The notes under the pieces were generated by a model that saw only the letters and a list, made by a program, of their open reading frames with translations, searched no databases and was not told the origin of the DNA. Source: Verrucomicrobiia bacterium (lineage in GTDB: Bacteria > Verrucomicrobiota > Verrucomicrobiia > Verrucomicrobiales > DEV007). From it: a stretch of 56,311 bases of DNA. The stretch is from contig JAGROY010000089.1 of the NCBI GenBank assembly GCA_020439995.1, forward strand, positions 1-56,311, read 5' to 3'. This document shows positions 1 through 10,008 of this stretch, one piece after another. Each line of letters starts with the position of its first letter. Position 1 is the first letter of the stretch. The translations under genes and the position numbers were made by a program.

Positions 1-17
1 TACATCTTTTTGACCGC

Positions 18-540
18 TCACCCAGCATCGGTCTCGATTTTTTTCCACAGCACCCGCATCTCTTCTACCCGCTTTGGCTGCTCAAGGCTCAAGAGCTAAG
101 TCGCTCATTTCTGTTCTATCACTTACAAGATCGTAAGGCTCCCACCGGCCGCCTCTTGCCGAAACGAGCTTCCACCGTTCCTGCATGATGGCACGATTGT
201 CTGAGAAATGGAAATGGAATTACAGCCAGGGATGCGGATCTCACTCTCCGCCGACGAACACAGACACTAGACTGAAGTTAAACGCTTGGAATAGAATTAA
301 CTCATTGCAATTCAGCGTCTTAAAAAATGCAGATTTCCCGCAGGCGCCCAGCCTGTATCGTAAGTCCAGTAGGAATCAGCTTCCCATGGCCGCTTACTCT
401 TCCCCTTATTTCGCTTAATAGGACACGCCCCGTTGTCCGAGCAAAACATCACCAGCATGTTATCGAGCTTTCCTTGCTCCTTTAGATAGGCGACCACGCG
501 ACCGATGCTCTGATCAAGGCGATCGAGGTGCCGGGCGTCA
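18..540 (-). pseudogene. Arylsulfatase remnant (frameshifted, internally deleted)
   Basis: Remnant of a sulfatase, the enzymes that hydrolyse sulfate esters of glycans. Reading leftwards, about 540-313 encodes a stretch typical of the family core (LDQSIGRVVAYLKEQGKLDN followed by SDNGACP), ending at a stop right after GWAPAGN. Farther on, about 215-80 encodes the usual C-terminal segment (ERWKLVSARGGRWEPYDLVS, then DRTEMSDLA), and a shift of frame gives EQPKRVEEMRVLWKKIETDAG and a stop at 18-20. The N-terminal half with the formylglycine CxPxR motif is missing, as is the region between the two blocks. At least one frameshift and one deletion are therefore visible. In this phylum sulfatases often lie near DUF1501/DUF1553 genes, such as those at 5.4-9.9 kb here. 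Identification rests on recognised family motifs and is fairly sure; the upstream edge of the remnant is approximate. Confidence 0.8.
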
Positions 541-1069
541 ACCGCACCGAGAATTCTTACGATACCTTCGACCGCTCCTACAAAATGGTGGTAAAAGCCC
601 TGTATGGCGGCGGCTGGACATCTGGCACCATCAGCTACCCCTTCTACGCTGGAACCGAATTGATTCAAGAGATTCAAGATTCGACTCAGTCTTCCTGCAG
701 AGCGCCGTACTCAGTTGCGAACAGCCTTGAGAACCGTATTCGTAGGATTCTCGAATTTCGCCGACATCGGCTGAGCGGGCTCATTGACGATCCCAAAACT
801 GGGAGAACTATAAAGGATATAGTCGATGTCGGTTTATTGACTTGGGAGGTTCGACATTGCAGATTCCAGCTCTTAACACAGTATTATAAGACTCCATGCA
901 AACCACTTTCCGACCGTTACGCAGATCTGCACGCAATAGGGGGACGTCGACGCTTACCAACTTACTGCCGGTGAGGACTTGAAATCTGAATGAACGCCAC
1001 CATCTTTAACGTTTATTCGAAATCCCGCTGCCCGCAGTTGGTGGCAAGTCTTTGGACGTTGGCGTGAAA
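541..1069. other. Intergenic stretch, no supported gene
   Basis: No reading frame here resembles a protein family that I recognise. An open frame on the + strand (528-974) overlaps the sulfatase remnant in antisense and has no recognisable motif. The stretch is probably decayed sequence next to the pseudogene. Confidence 0.5.
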
Positions 1070-1600
1070 ATGAAGATCAGAAAGGCCACACAGAATGATG
1101 CGGACGCTATTCGGGGCATTCATTTCGCGGCATTCCCTGAAGGCGAGCGTGATCTCGTTTCCGATGTCGCCGTCAAGATGCTTTCCGAGGAGACATCTCC
1201 GCCTGTGCTCTCATTGGTTGCAGAAGTTGACGACACCGTCATCGGACACATCACCTTCAGCCCAGTGACATCACACGACACGAAGAAACACCTCGGCTAC
1301 ATCCTGGCCCCCCTAGCCGTAAGACCAAGTCATCAGAAGCGAGGCATCGCGTCACAACTGATCATGAGTGGCGTTCAGCATTTATCGGAGTTGGGTTCAG
1401 GGGCTCTACTAGTCTACGGTGATCCGGACTTTTACAGCAGGTTCGGATTTGGCGCAGACCGTGGAGGGTGCTACCCGCCGCCCTACCAGCTTGAATACGC
1501 GTTTGGATGGCAGGCGATGGCGTTGGGGGATTTCGATTTTCCGTCTTCTTCGATCAGCATTTCCTGTGTATCTTCTCTCAGTAACCCTGCCCTTTGGTAA
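1070..1600 (+). CDS. GNAT family N-acetyltransferase (YhbS-like)
   Basis: Predicted to transfer an acetyl group from acetyl-CoA to an amine; the substrate is unknown. The start MKIRKATQNDADAI is a typical GNAT opening, and the ATG at 1070 is preferred to the in-frame TTG at 1052. The acetyl-CoA-binding motif A follows beta-4 as LAVRPSHQKRGIASQLI (Q-x-x-G-I/G-x-A pattern) near residues 87-103. The downstream part, YGDPDFYSRFGF and the aromatic FGWQAMAL, is characteristic of the YhbS-like subgroup, as is the closing NPALW, so the gene looks complete at about 176 residues. It stands alone, between the sulfatase remnant and a gene-free stretch. No Shine-Dalgarno sequence is evident. Confidence 0.85.
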   Translation: MKIRKATQNDADAIRGIHFAAFPEGERDLVSDVAVKMLSEETSPPVLSLVAEVDDTVIGHITFSPVTSHDTKKHLGYILAPLAVRPSHQKRGIASQLIMSGVQHLSELGSGALLVYGDPDFYSRFGFGADRGGCYPPPYQLEYAFGWQAMALGDFDFPSSSISISCVSSLSNPALW

Positions 1601-2055
1601 GAATCAACAATGCCGAACAAGGCGAGGATGATCAAACGGCTACCCGCGCTGAGGCGGAAGCCAGATGAACATATGTGGCTCCTAAGATCGCCTCAATTTT
1701 GTTTGCGGCTCTGCTGTTTTATCCAATCGCACGGACGCTCTATGGAATTTGTATCTTTGAGTTCTCTCCTGAGAGTGAGATATGCCTCAGAGACTTCCCA
1801 TCGCCACCGATGAGCGAGATTTCGTTACCTTCATTTACTGCCCTATGCAAGATTTGAAGCCCCATATCGCATCTGAGATCGTTAATGGCACCGAGGAACT
1901 CTGGTGCACCTCAGATTCGACAGTTGATCCATCTGAGCGTCGAAGTCGGCACGGGTATCGCGCGAGGTTTTTCCCGCAGGCTCGGCCCTGGAGTTGTCAC
2001 TGATGGGAGAGCCTTCGTCGCGCTGCCCCCCCCGCAGGATGCGGGCCCGCACAGA
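1601..2055. other. Intergenic stretch, no confident gene
   Basis: Only short overlapping frames are present. One (1675-1857, +, GTG start) would give a 60-residue product with a hydrophobic N-terminus, but it has no ribosome binding site or family resemblance, so I do not call it. I see no terminator or repeat. Confidence 0.45.
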
Positions 2056-2721
2056 TCACTGAGCTGTTTCGATCAAGACCTTTGCCTGGTCGACATTGAA
2101 CGTGGCTTCGGGTGCCTTGATGTAGATGAAGGCGGTACGGCCCGGCTGGTTTGACTCGAATGAGCCCGAGACCTCGATGTAACGAGTGCCGGTGTCGATC
2201 CCTTCGCTGTAGGTGACGAGAAAACTGGCAGGCGTTCCTTTCACCATAAAATCTTCGCGGCTAGAACTGACTTCTTTGGTAGGCTCGATCTCTTTGCGCT
2301 TGCGCTGAGCATTCTGCTTGGAGATCTCGGCCCGCATTTGCGTTTCGAAAGCCTCACCGGTGCCGAGCACTTTTGGATCACCATCCATGACAACCAGAAA
2401 TGCGCTTTCGTCTTCGTTGCCATAGGCCGCCATCTTCATGATTAAGATGTCCATTGCAAACTGCGGCCTCCATTTTGAATCATTCCCGAAATCGAGCAGA
2501 GCCATGTCGTTGGACATCGCCAATACCTTAGCCGGATCGGTGGCGAAATTGTCCTTCATCTTTGCATATCCCCAAACGCCAAGCCCGACCACTACCGCAA
2601 CACCGATGGCCACGATCACAGCTACAACGACCGCCGCGATGATGCAGCCTTTGTTCGATTTTTTCCCGGAAGGCTGCGGGGCAGTTTGGGTCAAGTCCAA
2701 GGGAGGTGGCGTGGGATTCAT
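2056..2721 (-). CDS. Single-pass membrane protein of unknown function
   Basis: About 221 residues. A proline/glutamine-rich N-terminus (MNPTPPPLDLTQ) is followed by a basic stretch (SGKKSNKG) and one strongly hydrophobic segment of alternating Ile/Val/Ala/Gly (about residues 27-50), then a soluble domain. The order basic-then-hydrophobic suggests a short cytoplasmic N-terminus and an extracytoplasmic C-terminal domain. I do not recognise the domain. I chose the ATG at 2721 because the longer frame (to 2802) adds an unremarkable leader. The gene is divergent from pckG, with about 170 bases between the starts, so the two promoters must lie there. The function cannot be stated from the sequence. 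Confidence 0.65.
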   Translation of the reverse strand: MNPTPPPLDLTQTAPQPSGKKSNKGCIIAAVVVAVIVAIGVAVVVGLGVWGYAKMKDNFATDPAKVLAMSNDMALLDFGNDSKWRPQFAMDILIMKMAAYGNEDESAFLVVMDGDPKVLGTGEAFETQMRAEISKQNAQRKRKEIEPTKEVSSSREDFMVKGTPASFLVTYSEGIDTGTRYIEVSGSFESNQPGRTAFIYIKAPEATFNVDQAKVLIETAQ

Positions 2722-2890
2722 GTTGTTGTAGAAGCGGTGCTGATTTATAAACTCGCGTGTTCGCGCTGCGATTCGAACGGATTCTGCCGTATTTGCTTCC
2801 ATTGGTCAAATCTTGGTGTGCCCGTTGAGTTTGAGGAGTTCACGAGCAAATTCGTTTGCCTCGCTGGGAATCCGCTGGTTTGCTCCTACT

Positions 2891-4711
2891 ATGAGCAGTA
2901 CCAGCATTGCACCGCCCCACATTTGTCATCTCGAAGCGCTTCGATGGATTGAAGAAATGATCACCCACTGTGAACCCGCTGCCATTCACTGGTGCGATGG
3001 ATCAGAAGAGGAATCGGCGCGACTGAGCGAGGAAATGGTGGCGGCGGGAACATTCATCCGGCTGAATCCAGAACTCCGACCGAACAGCTTTCTCGCCAGA
3101 TCCGATCCGGGCGATGTCGCGCGTGTGGAAGAGCGCACGTTCATGTGCTCAAAGCGCAAAGTGGATGCGGGGCCGAACAATAACTGGGAGGCGCCGGAAA
3201 AGATGAAAGCAAAGCTCGCCCCGCTGTTCAAAGGCTGCATGAAGGGACGCACGCTCTATGTGGTGCCCTTCTGCATGGGGCCGCTTGACTCGCCGCTGGC
3301 GCTGATCGGCATTCAAGTAACCGACTCCCCGTACGTGGTGGTGAACATGCGCATCATGACACGCATGGGCAATGCGATCTGGGACGCTCTGGGTGAAGAT
3401 AATCGCACGTTCGTGCCGTGTCTCCACAGTGTGGGCAAGCCGCTGGCTCCAGGAGAGCAAGATGTCCCCTGGCCGTGCAATCCAGAGAAATATATCGTTC
3501 ATTTCCCAGAGGAACGCATGGTGTGGTCTTACGGCAGCGGCTATGGCGGCAATGCGCTGCTGGGGAAAAAGTGCCTGGCCCTGCGCATCGCAAGCTGCAT
3601 TGCGCGGGATGAAGACTGGCTCGCCGAGCATATGTTGATCCTGGGTGCCGAATCGCCGGACAGAGAAAAAACGTATATCGCAGCTGCCTTTCCGAGCGCC
3701 TGTGGCAAGACGAACTTTGCCATGCTGATCCCACCACAATCCTATCAGGAGTCTGGGTGGAAAGTGACGACGGTAGGTGACGACATCGCCTGGCTGTGGT
3801 CGGATGAAAACGGCGACCTGCGCGCGATCAATCCCGAGTCTGGATACTTCGGAGTGGCCCCGGGCACGTCTGCCGAATCCAACCCCAACGCGCTGGCATC
3901 CGCAGCGGCGAACACCATTTTCACCAACACTGCGCTCACTCCTGACGGCGACGTCTGGTGGGAAGGCATGACAGAGGAACCGCCCGCCGGATTGATCGAC
4001 TGGCACGGCAACCTCTGGGATCCAGCCAGTGGCACGCCAGCTGCGCATCCCAACTCACGCTTCACCGCACCCGCCTCTCAGAATCCTGCCATCGATTCCG
4101 ATTGGGAGAACCCGGCAGGCGTTAAGATCAATGCATTAATCTTTGGCGGCAGACGCCCCAGCACGATGCCGCTGGTCTATCAGGCATTTAACTGGATGCA
4201 CGGAGTCTTCATAGGGGCCACCATGGGATCTGAGCGCACAGCAGCCGCAGCCGGGAAGATCGGCGAAGTCCGCAGGGATCCGATGGCCATGCTTCCCTTC
4301 TGCGGATACAACATGGGCGACTACTTCCATCACTGGCTGGAGATGGGCACCAAAATCAAGAACTTGCCGCGCATCTTTCATGTGAACTGGTTCCGCCGCA
4401 CTGCCGACGGCAGTTATCTGTGGCCCGGATTTGGCGACAACGTCCGCGTACTGGAATGGATCATCAACCGCTGCCGTGGCCGCGCCGCTGGTCACGAAAC
4501 CGGCATTGGCTGGGTGCCGCACTGGGGCGAACTCAACGTCGACGGACTCGCAGATTTCGAGAAAGAAGACTTTGACGAAGCCATGGCGATACGAGGAAGC
4601 GAGTGGAGACCGGAACTCCTGTCTCAGGGCGAGCTGTATCTGAAACTCTACGACCACATGCCGAAGGAGCTAATTTTTCAAAGAGAACTGCTGGCATCAC
4701 GGCTTTCGTAG
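2891..4711 (+). CDS. pckG: Phosphoenolpyruvate carboxykinase (GTP)
   Basis: Converts oxaloacetate and GTP to phosphoenolpyruvate, GDP and CO2, the entry step of gluconeogenesis. It is cytosolic and metal-dependent. The 606-residue product has the usual length of the GTP family. The nucleotide-binding loop FPSACGKTN with its reactive cysteine is near residue 267, kinase-2 motif GDDIAWLW near 296, [13 protein letters not shown] follows, and the family signature [18 protein letters not shown] is near 417. Further hallmarks are [14 protein letters not shown] and [14 protein letters not shown]. The ATG at 2891 is chosen because [20 protein letters not shown] aligns with normal family N-termini; the open frame extends to 2813 without support. 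All active-site motifs that I can see are intact. The ATP-type enzyme has different motifs and can be excluded. Confidence 0.97.
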   Translation: MSSTSIAPPHICHLEALRWIEEMITHCEPAAIHWCDGSEEESARLSEEMVAAGTFIRLNPELRPNSFLARSDPGDVARVEERTFMCSKRKVDAGPNNNWEAPEKMKAKLAPLFKGCMKGRTLYVVPFCMGPLDSPLALIGIQVTDSPYVVVNMRIMTRMGNAIWDALGEDNRTFVPCLHSVGKPLAPGEQDVPWPCNPEKYIVHFPEERMVWSYGSGYGGNALLGKKCLALRIASCIARDEDWLAEHMLILGAESPDREKTYIAAAFPSACGKTNFAMLIPPQSYQESGWKVTTVGDDIAWLWSDENGDLRAINPESGYFGVAPGTSAESNPNALASAAANTIFTNTALTPDGDVWWEGMTEEPPAGLIDWHGNLWDPASGTPAAHPNSRFTAPASQNPAIDSDWENPAGVKINALIFGGRRPSTMPLVYQAFNWMHGVFIGATMGSERTAAAAGKIGEVRRDPMAMLPFCGYNMGDYFHHWLEMGTKIKNLPRIFHVNWFRRTADGSYLWPGFGDNVRVLEWIINRCRGRAAGHETGIGWVPHWGELNVDGLADFEKEDFDEAMAIRGSEWRPELLSQGELYLKLYDHMPKELIFQRELLASRLS

Positions 4712-5464
4712 GGGCAATCTGCGACAGCAAGAGTGACACGTGGTGTGAAATGGACTGTGCGCCGTGACGCTCGCTGGTCTTTTGGCACTGGTAGTGTTCA
4801 TTCTCGAACCCGCCACTTTTGGCGCTGGCGAACCCGCCGCCTAGCAGTAGCCACAGCTGTCATCAACCGAGTCCAGTGATCAACTTGGAAAAGCCGTGGG
4901 CGGATTGGGAATCTTCATTCCCCTGCCCCACGGTTCACGGATTGCGAACACCACGCAGACACTCATGCTGGCGGCCTCAGATCCCTCGCGCGATCGGCCG
5001 GGATAGCAGGGGAAAGTGGTTCGAAAGCTCCCGACATTTTTGCAGCACATTCCACCTCTATCAGAGGGAGCAGAAGATGCTCAATGAGCTGTCCGAATGC
5101 TTCGCGTCAGCTCTGCGGAAACCAGTAGGATTTCGATCGATGGAGAATCGTCAAAGCCGATCCTTGGGCAAAAAGCCCGACCACGCAACGCACAGGGCTT
5201 CAGATGCTGAGTTCTTGATTGCCCTCGGTGCTGCGACCTGAAGAGTCGCCCGCAAACGTGATCAGGTCGCTGCCTCGGGCGCTGCGAATAGAGCAGGAGC
5301 AAATCGCCGGGCCATCGCTATCGCGCTCGGGATTGAAGCAAATGTCCGTCGTGTAGAGAAGGAACTCCTATATACATACATAGTTCTACTTTGGTAAGAT
5401 ACCAAAGTAGAAATAGGCATCTCATCACAGCTCGAAAGAGCCCAGCAGTCTGCCAGTCGCCCGC
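4712..5464. other. Gene-poor stretch with possible decayed coding sequence
   Basis: About 750 bases without a credible gene. The longest frame (4819-5241, +, 140 residues) is rich in Ser/Pro/Arg, has no motif and looks like noise. Near the right end, frame 5243-5398 (+) reads as a helix-turn-helix-like segment (NRRAIAIALGIEANVRRVEK) that stops inside the palindrome at 5384-5412. It lacks a start codon and may be a relict of a recombinase or regulator. That reading is weak. Confidence 0.3.
5384..5412. promoter_or_regulatory. Perfect 13-bp inverted repeat with 3-nt loop
   Basis: TTCTACTTTGGTA (5384-5396), AGA, then its exact reverse complement TACCAAAGTAGAA (5400-5412). It lies 52 bases beyond the stop of the leftward DUF1501 gene, so it may end that transcript, although no U-run follows on the - strand. 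The low GC content and the symmetric GGTA/TACC core also fit a regulator's operator. Confidence 0.6.
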
Positions 5465-6973
5465 CTACGCTAAAATATCGCGAACCACTTTACTGGGTTT
5501 CACGCCGGTAAGGCGTTGGTCGAGACCTTGGAACGGGTAGTAGAGCTGCTTGTGGGGAAGTCCGGCTAAGTGGAGAAGCGTGGCATGGAAGTCTCGCAGA
5601 TGCACAGGATTCTCGGCAGCCTGGTAGCCGACGGGATCGGTCTCGCCGTAGCTGATGCCGGACTTAATTCCTGCTCCTGCCATCCAGATGGTGAAAGCGT
5701 TAGGGTTGTGATCCCGCCCGATGAATCGCATCTCTTTGCCATTCCGGTTCTCGCGCATCGGGGTCCGGCCAAATTCTCCGCCCCAGATCACCAGCGTGTC
5801 ATCGAGCATGCCGCGCTGCTTGAGGTCTTGCAGCAGCGCCGCGATGGGCCGGTCGGTTTGCTCGCACTTTCGCACGAATCCTCCATTAAGTGATTCACTG
5901 TCGTTCGAGCCGTGGGTGTCCCACCCCCAGTCGAAGAGCTGAATGAAGCGCACGCCGTTCTCTGCCAGTCGCCGTGCGAGCAGGCAGTTGTTGGCAAAGT
6001 TCTCCTTCCCGGGCCTGGTGCCGTAGAGTTCGTGAACGTGTTGCGGTTCCTGGGAAATATCCATGACCTCGGGCAGAGACGTTTGCATGCGGAATGCCAT
6101 CTCGTACTGGGCGATGCGCGTGATCGTCTCCGGATCGCCGATGCTCTGGTGCGTGAGCATGTTGAGCTCGCTGAGACCGTCGAGCGCGGCCCTTCTGACA
6201 TTTCGCGTCACACCACTGGGATTCGCAATGTTCAACACCGGATCGCCGAACGAACGACACTGCACGCCCTGGTAGACGCTCGGCAAAAAGCCTGATCCCC
6301 AGAGAGACTTGCCGACACGGGGAAGGCGCCCGCCGGAGATCAGCACCATGTATCCGGGCAAATTATCGTTCTCGGTACCAAGCCCCCACGTTACCCATGA
6401 TCCGATCGAAGGCTTGCCCGGTGTTGCGCTGCCGGTGTGCACCATCAGCTGTGCCGGGCCATGGTTGAACTGCTCGGTGGTCATCGTTTTGACAAAACAG
6501 ATGTCATCGACGTGCTGCGAGAGATGCGGCATGCGATCGGACACCCACGCACCACTCTGCCCGTGTTGCTTGAACGGATACTGCGAGCCGAGCATCTTCG
6601 GCACACCGCGAATGAACGCGAAGCGCTTGCCGGCGAGGAACTCTTCCGGACAATCTTTCCCGTCCAGGCGAGCGAGTTCCGGTTTGTAATCGAACAGCTC
6701 CAGCTGGCTGGGAGCGCCGATCATGTGCAGGTAGATGATGCGCTTCGCCCTGGGCGCGACTCTGGCAGCCCGCGTGCCTAGCGGATTTGCCGGATCATGG
6801 GCAATGGGGGCACCGCCACTGCTGGCCAGCGCGCTCTGGGCCTGAGATGCCAGCCACATTCCACCGAGGCCACTCGCACAATTCCGCAAAAAGTGGCGAC
6901 GAGTCGCGGCAGTCAGGCGCTCCATTTCGAGTCCTGCTGCGGATGGATCGTTGGATAGAGGAAATGGTTTCAT
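5465..6973 (-). CDS. DUF1501 domain protein with Tat-like signal
   Basis: Member of the DUF1501 family, abundant in Planctomycetes and Verrucomicrobia and of unproven biochemical role; it is distantly related to the alkaline phosphatase/sulfatase fold. The N-terminus carries TRRHFLRNCASGLGG plus a hydrophobic run ending in ALA (about residues 24-50), which resembles a twin-arginine signal, so export in folded form is likely. Family motifs are LFDWGWDTHG in the middle and LVIWGGEFGRTP near residue 394, followed by GRDHNPNAFTIWMAG. The length of 502 residues is usual. Its ATG overlaps the TGA of the upstream DUF1553 gene by four bases (ATGA), so translation is coupled and the two products probably act together. 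Confidence 0.92.
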   Translation of the reverse strand: MKPFPLSNDPSAAGLEMERLTAATRRHFLRNCASGLGGMWLASQAQSALASSGGAPIAHDPANPLGTRAARVAPRAKRIIYLHMIGAPSQLELFDYKPELARLDGKDCPEEFLAGKRFAFIRGVPKMLGSQYPFKQHGQSGAWVSDRMPHLSQHVDDICFVKTMTTEQFNHGPAQLMVHTGSATPGKPSIGSWVTWGLGTENDNLPGYMVLISGGRLPRVGKSLWGSGFLPSVYQGVQCRSFGDPVLNIANPSGVTRNVRRAALDGLSELNMLTHQSIGDPETITRIAQYEMAFRMQTSLPEVMDISQEPQHVHELYGTRPGKENFANNCLLARRLAENGVRFIQLFDWGWDTHGSNDSESLNGGFVRKCEQTDRPIAALLQDLKQRGMLDDTLVIWGGEFGRTPMRENRNGKEMRFIGRDHNPNAFTIWMAGAGIKSGISYGETDPVGYQAAENPVHLRDFHATLLHLAGLPHKQLYYPFQGLDQRLTGVKPSKVVRDILA

Positions 6974-9903
6974 TTGGTCAGCGATTCATCGAGGTTCAGT
7001 AGTACCGTAGCCAGAGACTGCAAGGCAGCCTTGTCGTAGTCGGCGATTCCTTCTGGTTTGTCAGCGCGATACGTCTGCAGTAACCGGTCGTGCAATTTCA
7101 TCAATTGCGCCATGCGCGCGGCATCGAGTTCATGAGATGTGCACACCCGGTAGCCCAGGCGAAGTTGCTGTGCCAGATCAGGGCTATGGGCGGCCATGCG
7201 GTCGGCCAGAGCATTTGCAGCTTCGACGAAGACCGGATCGTTCAGAGTCACCAACGCCTGCAACGGCGTGTTGCTGGGAAGACGCCGCTGATTACAAAGC
7301 TCCCTGCTCGGCGCATCGAAGGTGGCAAAGGAAGGAAACGGAATGCTCCGCTTCCAGTAGACGTAGATGGAACGACGGTAGCGCTCAGCGTCTTTCTCCG
7401 TCTTCCATGGATCATTCGCAAAGGGTTTCCAGACGCCATCAGGAATCGGCGGGCGCACTGGGGAGCCATGCTGCTTGCGCGTCAACTGGCCGCTAGCAGT
7501 GAGGGCAAAATCCCGCACCATCTCGGCATTCACCCGTTTCCTTGGGCCGCGGGCGAGAAGTCGGTTCTGCGGATCCCGCTCGTGCAGTTCCTCGCCAGCT
7601 GCGGCGGTCTGCTGATAGACCGCAGACGTAACGATAACTCTAAGCAATGCCTTCACATTCCACTGCAGGTCATCACGGAAATGAATCGCCAGCCAGTCGA
7701 GCAACTCTGGGTAACTCGGCTTCTCTCCTGCTGCGCCAAAATCTTCTAACGTTAATACAATTCCGTAGCCGAACAATTGCTCCCAGAAGCGATTCACGGC
7801 AACCCGGGCTGTCAGTGGATTATCCTTGCTCACCAGCCAGCGTGCCAGGGCCAGCCTGTCCTTTGGCGCGTCCTTAGGCAGCGGCGGCAGAAACGCCGGA
7901 ACGTCCGCACTTACTACGTCCCCCTTCTCCAGCCAGTTTCCTCTGTTGAAAATGCGTGTTTCACGTTGCAGGTGCAGCGGCCGCTCCTGCATGACTGGTA
8001 CCGTGCTGGCCGGAATATCGCGAAGTTTGCGCCGCGCTTCGGCGAGTTCCTGCCGCAATTCATTCCATTCGCTGCTGCCAGCAAACTCCGTCCACTGCGC
8101 ATCATCCGTCATACTGAACGCCCCGCGCTTCGTTACGAGCGGAAACGCCCCCAGCGCCTGAATATCGTGTTGCAATTTCAACTGCAGCACCGCCCCTTTT
8201 TCCAGCTTCAGCGGCTGCATGGGCAGGACGATACAAGTGCGACGCTGAAAAATCTTACTCATTGCACCGAACCCGGAGCCGCCCTTTTTGAGACTATCGT
8301 TAGGATCGTAGACAGGATCAGCCTCGTCTCCCACCACTTCCGCCAGCCCCACTGGAACAAACTCCTGAGCGCCGGGTGCCTTCACTTTCAAAGTGATGCG
8401 CGACAGGATCCCGCCCCATTCCGGAGTGTGCCGGGCCTTTGCTTCATCGACCGGCATCTGCTCAATACGCAAGGCGGTCAGCGACTCCAGATTTGTGGGC
8501 GGACTGAACTCAAATGTGTACTCGGTGCCTGCTGCTATGTTGCCTTCTGCGATAAATTCGGAGGTGCCGCCGTTGGCCACAATGCGCACACCATTTCCAG
8601 ACGATGTCGCCGAAATGCTTTCCGCAGCAGGACTGATCCATGCGGTCTGTGCCATTCGCCTGCGGGCTTCCTCAGTGAGGTCTTCGCTAACCAGCGCGGC
8701 ATGGTCGCGCAACTGTTTTGCCTTCGCATAGTCGGACCGATCCTTGGGCACCCTAAGCTGCGGCCAGTGATCCCCCAGATCTGCGTCCGCTGTGTTGTTA
8801 AAGAATGCGGTGAACTTGTAGAACTCGTCGTTGGCGATGGGATCATACGGATGCGAGTGACACTGAACACACCCGAACGTGACACCTTGGAATGCCTCCC
8901 ACGTGGTGCTCGTGCGATCCAACACAGCAGCTACGCGGAACTCCTCATCGTCGGTTCCCCCTTCGCCGTTGCTTTGAGTCTGGCGATGAAATGCAGTCGC
9001 GACCAATTGATCGATCGTCGGGTCTGGCAACAAGTCGCCGGCGAGTTGCTCGATGGTAAACTGGTCGAATGGCAGATTGCGATTGAAGGCGTCAATGACC
9101 CAGTCACGATAGGCCCATGTATCACGACGCGAATCGACACCGAGTCCTTCGGAGTCCGCATAGCGTGCCAGATCCAGCCACATGGCAGCCCAGCGCTCGC
9201 CAAATTCTGGAGCATCGAGCAGCTCGTCCACTGCATTGGCGAACGCGTCCTTACTTGTGTCTGCGAGAAAGCGATCGAGCTGCTCAATCGTGGGCGGCAG
9301 CCCGGTAAGATCAAAACACAGCCTTCGCAGAAGGGTTGCCTTGTCGGCCCGTGGCGATGGCTTGAGGCCTTCTTCATCGAGCCTGTGCAAAACGAATTGA
9401 TCGATCGGCGTCTGGCACCAGCCTGGATCGGACACGTCAGGCGGTGCCGCGCTGAGAGGCGGCTCAAAGGCCCAGTGATTCTGCCATTCCGCCCCCTCCG
9501 CAATCCATTGCCGCAGCGTCGCCACTTCTTCCGCGCTGAGCGCCGGGCCGTGCTCGACAGGCGGCATGTGCTCATCCGGATCCGGGGATACAATGCGCTC
9601 AAGAATGTGCGAATTCGCAACGTCGCCAGGAATGATCGCATGCAGGCCAGACTTGCCTTTTGCCAGTGCAGAATGCCGAGCAAGAAAAGACAGATTCCCA
9701 GCTTTCTTCACCCCGCCATGGCAACTGACACAATGCTTATTCAGAACAGGGCGAATATCCTCGTTGAACTGGATCTTGCCCGCCTCTGTCCGGGCGGAAA
9801 ACATCAGCATGGTCATGCAGGTCGCGGTGACGATGAGCCCTGGAGTTCTCTGGATGAAGGATCGGGGGGAATACACCCCATTACCGAAAGCCCTAATGCC
9901 CAC
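6970..9903 (-). CDS. Cytochrome c-like PSCyt1/DUF1549/DUF1553 protein
   Basis: A large exported protein of the planctomycete-type cytochrome family. From the N-terminus: a signal-like hydrophobic stretch (about residues 21-42); a PSCyt1 domain with the haem-c motif CVSCH (C58, C61, H62) and the distal sequence EHMPPVEHGPALSAEEVATL; the DUF1549 domain starting at TPIDQFVLHRLDEEGLKPS and holding a second CVQCH near 345-349; and a C-terminal DUF1553 domain including NPLTARVAVNRFWEQLFG. At 977 residues it is full length. The start is GTG. Genes of this type are regularly paired with DUF1501 genes, as here with a four-base overlap, and are thought to serve catabolism of complex glycans, though the reaction is unknown. 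The haem sites are predicted, not shown. Confidence 0.93.
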   Translation of the reverse strand: MGIRAFGNGVYSPRSFIQRTPGLIVTATCMTMLMFSARTEAGKIQFNEDIRPVLNKHCVSCHGGVKKAGNLSFLARHSALAKGKSGLHAIIPGDVANSHILERIVSPDPDEHMPPVEHGPALSAEEVATLRQWIAEGAEWQNHWAFEPPLSAAPPDVSDPGWCQTPIDQFVLHRLDEEGLKPSPRADKATLLRRLCFDLTGLPPTIEQLDRFLADTSKDAFANAVDELLDAPEFGERWAAMWLDLARYADSEGLGVDSRRDTWAYRDWVIDAFNRNLPFDQFTIEQLAGDLLPDPTIDQLVATAFHRQTQSNGEGGTDDEEFRVAAVLDRTSTTWEAFQGVTFGCVQCHSHPYDPIANDEFYKFTAFFNNTADADLGDHWPQLRVPKDRSDYAKAKQLRDHAALVSEDLTEEARRRMAQTAWISPAAESISATSSGNGVRIVANGGTSEFIAEGNIAAGTEYTFEFSPPTNLESLTALRIEQMPVDEAKARHTPEWGGILSRITLKVKAPGAQEFVPVGLAEVVGDEADPVYDPNDSLKKGGSGFGAMSKIFQRRTCIVLPMQPLKLEKGAVLQLKLQHDIQALGAFPLVTKRGAFSMTDDAQWTEFAGSSEWNELRQELAEARRKLRDIPASTVPVMQERPLHLQRETRIFNRGNWLEKGDVVSADVPAFLPPLPKDAPKDRLALARWLVSKDNPLTARVAVNRFWEQLFGYGIVLTLEDFGAAGEKPSYPELLDWLAIHFRDDLQWNVKALLRVIVTSAVYQQTAAAGEELHERDPQNRLLARGPRKRVNAEMVRDFALTASGQLTRKQHGSPVRPPIPDGVWKPFANDPWKTEKDAERYRRSIYVYWKRSIPFPSFATFDAPSRELCNQRRLPSNTPLQALVTLNDPVFVEAANALADRMAAHSPDLAQQLRLGYRVCTSHELDAARMAQLMKLHDRLLQTYRADKPEGIADYDKAALQSLATVLLNLDESLTK

Positions 9904-10008
9904 CGGGTCAAGGTATGAGCAACCGGGAAGCGGCTAAAAATCTCCTGGATCACGGGACTTTAATATTCTCGCCAACACGCAATCAAGGGCTTAGTCATCG
10001 CATGCTTG

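Noticed and set aside
1675..1857. Possible 60-residue protein with a hydrophobic N-terminus
   Set aside because: Starts with GTG without a ribosome binding site, and overlaps other equally open frames; support is too weak.
3149..4048. 299-residue open frame on the - strand
   Set aside because: Antisense to pckG, whose identity is certain.
4819..5241. 140-residue open frame in the gene-poor stretch
   Set aside because: No motif, Ser/Pro/Arg-rich noise-like composition and no ribosome binding site.
7777..9918. 713-residue open frame on the + strand
   Set aside because: It is antisense to the DUF1553 gene, which has full family motifs. The frame is a by-product of GC-rich codon use and shows no motif.
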